Source: CATQHS01 sp965203375 (lineage in GTDB: Bacteria > Actinomycetota > Acidimicrobiia > Acidimicrobiales > Aldehydirespiratoraceae). Taken from it: DNA of 64,000 nucleotides. The stretch lies in contig OZ241886.1 in NCBI GenBank assembly GCA_965203375.1, positions 2,728,001 through 2,792,000 of the forward strand, written 5' to 3'. This document shows positions 60,791 to 64,000 of this stretch, piece by piece (positions within the stretch are counted from its first letter, which is position 1; each line of letters opens with the position of its first letter). The notes under the pieces are model-generated. The model saw only the letters and a program-made list of their open reading frames with translations, was not told the DNA's origin and made no database searches. A program made the position numbers and the translations under genes.

Positions 60791-62302
60791 ATCTTTAAGT
60801 TCATCTGGTATTTCGTCTAACCAATTATTGCCTGAGAGATCAAGGTGGATAAGACTTGTAAGGGTGCTCATCAATTCAGGGGGTATCTCACCAGACAACT
60901 TGTTATGTGAAAGATCGAGAAATCGCAGGTTAAAAAGCCCGCTAAACTCAACTGGAATACTACCCGATAGCTCATTACCAGAAAGATCCAGATAATCTAA
61001 CAACTCAAGGGAACTCAATTCAACCGGAATACCACCCGATAGCTCATTACCGGAAAGTCTCAAGAAGTCCAATAACTCAAGAGAACTCAATTCAACGGGA
61101 ATACTACCCGATAGCTCATTATCACCAATATCGAGGGCCTGCAGGTTAGAAAGCCCTCCCAACTCAACCGGAATACCACCCGACAACCCATTATCAGAAA
61201 GACTGAGGGTCCTCAGGTTTGAAAGCCCACCCAACTCAACCGTAACACCACCCGAAAACCTATTATCAAAAAGAACAAGATCTCGTAGGTTTGAAAGCCC
61301 GCCCAACTCAACCGGAATACCACCCGATAGCTCATTAAGACCAAGATCGAGAACCCGCAGGTTTGAAAGCCCGCCCAACTCAACCGGAATACCACCCGAT
61401 AGCTCATTAACACGAAGGGCGAGAACCCGCAGGTTTGAAAGCCCACCCAACTCAACCGGAATACCACCCGATAGCTCATTAACACGAAGATCGAGAACCC
61501 GAAGGTTGGAAAGCCCACCCAACTCAACCGGAATACCACCCGACAACTCGTTATTATAAAGACGGAGATTATACAGTTCAGAAAGCCTACCTAACTCGAC
61601 CGGAACACTACCCGACAACCCATTACCAGAAAGATCAAGGGTCCGTAGTTTGGAAAGCTCGCCTAATCCACTGGGAATGTTACTCGATAGCTCATTATGA
61701 CTAAGATCGAGAACCCGAAGGTTGGAAAGCCCACCCAACTCAACCGGGATACTACCCGATATCTCATTACCGGAAAGATTGAGGGTACGCAGTTTGGAAA
61801 GGCCGCCAAACTTAACCGGAATGCTACCAGACAATTCCATATCCTTAACACTTATGCCCACTATTCTTTGGGGATTTTCACCTAGATTCACGCCAATCCA
61901 ACTATCTACAGGATTAGATATGCTCCAGTTTAAGAAGACCCAGTCTGACTCTCCTATCAGAACATCTACAGATGCAATCAGGGCTTCGCAATCGGTCATT
62001 AGCCCGACATTATCTTCACACATAACATCGGTGCTTTCAGGACTGACAACCGTCTCCAGCTCGGACGGTTCCACCTCTGATATCTCAGAATCATCCTCCG
62101 ATGCCTCGAGATCGGGTGCTTCCTCAATACCAGACACCTCTTCGGGCTCAACCACTTCTTCAGGCTCAAACACATCCACAGACTTGGGAGCCTCGGTCGC
62201 CGGCCCGGTAGAATCGGACTGTTCGGGTGCCTCGATCGAACATCCGGCTGCGACCCAGACGACCGCAGCCAAAATCGTCACGCTGAAACGGGTCCTCCCC
62301 AT
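60773..62302 (-). CDS. Leucine-rich-repeat lipoprotein, plant-type LRR
   Basis: 509 residues from ATG at 62302. A signal sequence ends at VVWVAAGC (Cys21), so it is probably a lipoprotein. A Glu/Pro/Ser-rich spacer (about residues 25-90) is followed by a capping region with Cys residues and then 14 repeats of 24 residues with consensus LSGGIPVELGGLSNLRVLDL plus xxNE. The LxGxIPxxLGxL pattern is the plant-specific LRR type. Repeats 5-8 are almost identical at DNA level, which indicates recent expansion. GC is about 45%, far below its neighbours, so it is acquired. It would face the outside of the membrane, in binding or adhesion; partner unknown. It splits modB from modC. Confidence 0.88.
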   Translation of the reverse strand: MGRTRFSVTILAAVVWVAAGCSIEAPEQSDSTGPATEAPKSVDVFEPEEVVEPEEVSGIEEAPDLEASEDDSEISEVEPSELETVVSPESTDVMCEDNVGLMTDCEALIASVDVLIGESDWVFLNWSISNPVDSWIGVNLGENPQRIVGISVKDMELSGSIPVKFGGLSKLRTLNLSGNEISGSIPVELGGLSNLRVLDLSHNELSSNIPSGLGELSKLRTLDLSGNGLSGSVPVELGRLSELYNLRLYNNELSGGIPVELGGLSNLRVLDLRVNELSGGIPVELGGLSNLRVLALRVNELSGGIPVELGGLSNLRVLDLGLNELSGGIPVELGGLSNLRDLVLFDNRFSGGVTVELGGLSNLRTLSLSDNGLSGGIPVELGGLSNLQALDIGDNELSGSIPVELSSLELLDFLRLSGNELSGGIPVELSSLELLDYLDLSGNELSGSIPVEFSGLFNLRFLDLSHNKLSGEIPPELMSTLTSLIHLDLSGNNWLDEIPDELKDLYNPV

Positions 62303-63373
62303 ATGGTCAGAAACTATAGCGAAAACGGCGAGGCGATTCTGTTTGACGGGGCCGTCGGCCGGGGCGGCTGGACGCTGGAGGTTGACGGCGTCGAGATCGA
62401 GGCCGGGGTCACCGCGGTGGTGGGAGCCAACGGAGCGGGCAAGACCACCCTGGGCCGGGCCGTGGCCGGGCTGGAGGCCCTCGACGCCGGCCGGATCGTC
62501 ATCGCGGGCCGCACGGTGGACGAGCCCGCCCGGGGCCGCTTCGTGCCCGCCGCCGACCGCCGTGTCGGCGTCGTGTTCCAAGACCAGCGGCTCTTCGGCC
62601 ATCTCCGGGCCGTCGACAACGTGGCCTTCGGGCTGCGCCGCCGGGGAGCGGGCCGGAAGGAGGCCCGGCGCCAGGCGGCGGAGATGCTGGATCTGGTGGG
62701 GCTGCCGCCCGGGCTGGCCGTCGCCCGGCCGGCCGCGCTGTCGGGGGGCCAGCGGCAGCGGGTGGCCATCGCCAGGGCTCTGGCCCCCGGCCCGGAGGCG
62801 CTGATCTTGGACGAGCCCCTGGCCTCGGTGGACGAGATCGGGCGAGGCGAGCTTCGAACGATGCTGTCCGACGCCGGCCCGGCCCACACCCTGCTCATCA
62901 CCCACGATCCCGTGGACCTGCGGACCATGGCCGACCGGGTGCTGGTCCTCGACGAGGGCCGGGTGGCCGGCTTCGGATCGCCCGACGAGGCGGCCGGCAC
63001 CGTCACCAGCCGGTGGGCCGCCGCCTTCTTGGGCGCCAACGTCGTGGCCGGAACCGGCCGGGGCACGACGGTGACGACCGAGGCCGGGTTCACCGTCACC
63101 GTGGCCGCTCCGGCCCGGGGCCCGGTGCATCTGGTGTTCCCGGCCCACGCCGTGGCGCTGCACCCGGCCCGGCCCGAAGGCAGCGCCCGCAACGCCTGGC
63201 CCGCCACCGTCGTTCGCATCGACCTCGACGGCGAGCGGGCCCGGGTAGGCCTGCAGGGCCCCATCGACGTGCGGGCCGACATCACCGCCGGCGCCATAGA
63301 CGGGCTCGGGCTGAGGCCGGGATCGCCGGTGTGGGCCTCGCTCAAGGCCACTGAGATAACCGTCGTCACCTGA
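62303..63373 (+). CDS. modC: Molybdate ABC transporter, ATP-binding protein
   Basis: 356 residues from ATG at 62303. The start codon is back-to-back with that of the LRR gene (CATATG). Walker A is VVGANGAGKTTLGRAVAGLE, the signature is LSGGQRQRVAIARAL, Walker B is ALILDEPLASVD, and the switch His is in LLITHDPVDL. The C-terminal ~90 residues form a TOBE/molybdate-binding region. The first ~11 codons (MVRNYSENGEA) are of low GC and probably came with the insertion; the native start seems to lie in the remnant at 60630. No ribosome site is obvious, so expression may have changed. Confidence 0.92.
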   Translation: MVRNYSENGEAILFDGAVGRGGWTLEVDGVEIEAGVTAVVGANGAGKTTLGRAVAGLEALDAGRIVIAGRTVDEPARGRFVPAADRRVGVVFQDQRLFGHLRAVDNVAFGLRRRGAGRKEARRQAAEMLDLVGLPPGLAVARPAALSGGQRQRVAIARALAPGPEALILDEPLASVDEIGRGELRTMLSDAGPAHTLLITHDPVDLRTMADRVLVLDEGRVAGFGSPDEAAGTVTSRWAAAFLGANVVAGTGRGTTVTTEAGFTVTVAAPARGPVHLVFPAHAVALHPARPEGSARNAWPATVVRIDLDGERARVGLQGPIDVRADITAGAIDGLGLRPGSPVWASLKATEITVVT

Positions 63374-63387
63374 CTGGAGGCAACGAG

Positions 63388-64000
63388 ATGCCTGACGAGA
63401 CGCCCGGCGAGAGCCGCCGCTTCGATCCCCCGGCCGCCTTCGACATCGGCGGCCGGGTGGCCATCGTCACCGGGGCCAGCTCGGGACTCGGGGCCCGGTT
63501 CGCCCGGGTGCTGGCCGCGGCCGGGGCCCGGCTAGTGGTCACCGCCCGCCGGGCCGAAAAGCTCGACGAACTGGCCGCCGAGCTGCCCGACACCGTGGTC
63601 GTGGCCGTCGACATAACCGCCGAGGACGCGGCCGACGACATCATGGCCGCCGCCCTCGACCATCACGGCCAAGCCGACATCCTGGTCAACAACGCCGGCA
63701 TGGTCACCATCGCCCCGGCGCTGGACTTCGACCCGGGCCGATTCCGCCGCGAGATCGAGGTGGATCTGATCGCGCCCTACGCCCTGGCCCGGGCCTTCGC
63801 CGCCCACGTCATCGGGCGGTCCGGGACGGGCGCGGTGGTCAACATCGGGTCGATCATGGGCACGGTTTCGGGCGGGAAGCTGAGGATGCCGGGATACGCC
63901 GCGGCCAAGGGCGGTCTGCACAACCTCACCCGGGAGCTGGCCGCCCAGTGGGCCCGCAAGGGCGTCCGGGTCAACGCGCTGGCGCCGGGCTGGTTCGAGA
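63388..64000 (+). CDS. Short-chain dehydrogenase/reductase (runs off the right edge)
   Basis: The first ~204 residues are seen. ATG at 63388 follows GGAGG by eight bases, 15 bases after modC. Nucleotide-binding VAIVTGASSGLGARFARVLA (TGxxxGxG), ILVNNAGMVTIAPALDF (NNAG), and the catalytic Ser-Tyr-Lys set in NIGSIMGTVSGGKLRMPGYA plus AAKGG. VRVNALAPGWFE at the window edge is the usual PG motif. Substrate unknown. It may be read through from the mod operon but has no evident functional tie to it. Confidence 0.92.
   Translation, partial: MPDETPGESRRFDPPAAFDIGGRVAIVTGASSGLGARFARVLAAAGARLVVTARRAEKLDELAAELPDTVVVAVDITAEDAADDIMAAALDHHGQADILVNNAGMVTIAPALDFDPGRFRREIEVDLIAPYALARAFAAHVIGRSGTGAVVNIGSIMGTVSGGKLRMPGYAAAKGGLHNLTRELAAQWARKGVRVNALAPGWFE

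Overview
The window is about 64 kb of high-GC DNA from an actinobacterium, probably of the Acidimicrobiia type (class is inference). The support is gene order shared with Mycobacterium and Streptomyces (relA-hisS-aspS, rarA-DUF948-small protein-alaS-ruvX-mltG-aroE-prepilin peptidase, aroB-pepP-efp-nusB, pyrR-pyrB-pyrC-carA-carB-pyrF-mihF-gmk-rpoZ-coaBC-metK-priA), an actinobacterial integration host factor (mihF), a PriA without recognisable helicase motifs, and an F420-type luciferase-like oxidoreductase. Nearly all housekeeping genes lie on the minus strand, many with 1-4 base stop/start overlaps.

Layout: 1-641 the end of a DNA methyltransferase; 579-7524 priA, metK, coaBC, rpoZ, gmk, mihF, pyrF; 7583-16162 the de novo pyrimidine operon (pyrD, carB, carA, pyrC, pyrB, pyrR); 16163-19900 a duplicated pyrR/nusB region carrying two different plus-strand cargoes (a nucleotidyltransferase pair, and a PD-(D/E)XK-like nuclease with two C-terminal repeats); 19902-25888 nusB, efp, pepP, aroB, an HNH gene, prepilin peptidase, aroE; 25888-33472 mltG, ruvX, alaS, a mazEF-type pair, two small membrane proteins, rarA; 33516-47245 an accessory island; 47350-56016 aspS, hisS, relA, secF, secD, yajC; 56203-59009 an oxidoreductase, an O-methyltransferase and an MscS channel; 59024-63373 a molybdate ABC transporter (modA, modB, modC) split by a low-GC leucine-rich-repeat lipoprotein gene; 63388-64000 the start of an SDR dehydrogenase.

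The most notable system is a compact five-gene operon at 45374-34381 (minus strand). It encodes a small proline-rich membrane protein, a secreted and membrane-anchored von Willebrand A protein, a large tubulin/FtsZ-superfamily protein with the GGTGSG signature, a 971-residue multi-spanning membrane protein, and a membrane-anchored trypsin-like protease. Overlaps or very short gaps suggest they are made together. A membrane-remodelling or surface-sensing machine is the most reasonable hypothesis.

Two structural themes run through the window. First, spacers between many housekeeping genes consist of degenerate tandem copies of the stop/start junction of the adjoining genes (pyrD/pyrF, pyrB/pyrC, pyrR/pyrB, efp/nusB, alaS/ruvX, secD/secF, yajC/secD, and the gmk and rarA 3' ends). 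Second, at least three accessory cargoes are bracketed by partial direct duplications of the neighbouring host gene (pyrR plus nusB, aspS, modC), with no integrase or transposase in sight. Both suggest that this genome gains DNA at gene junctions by duplication-generating recombination; a chimeric assembly remains an alternative for the pyrR/nusB case.
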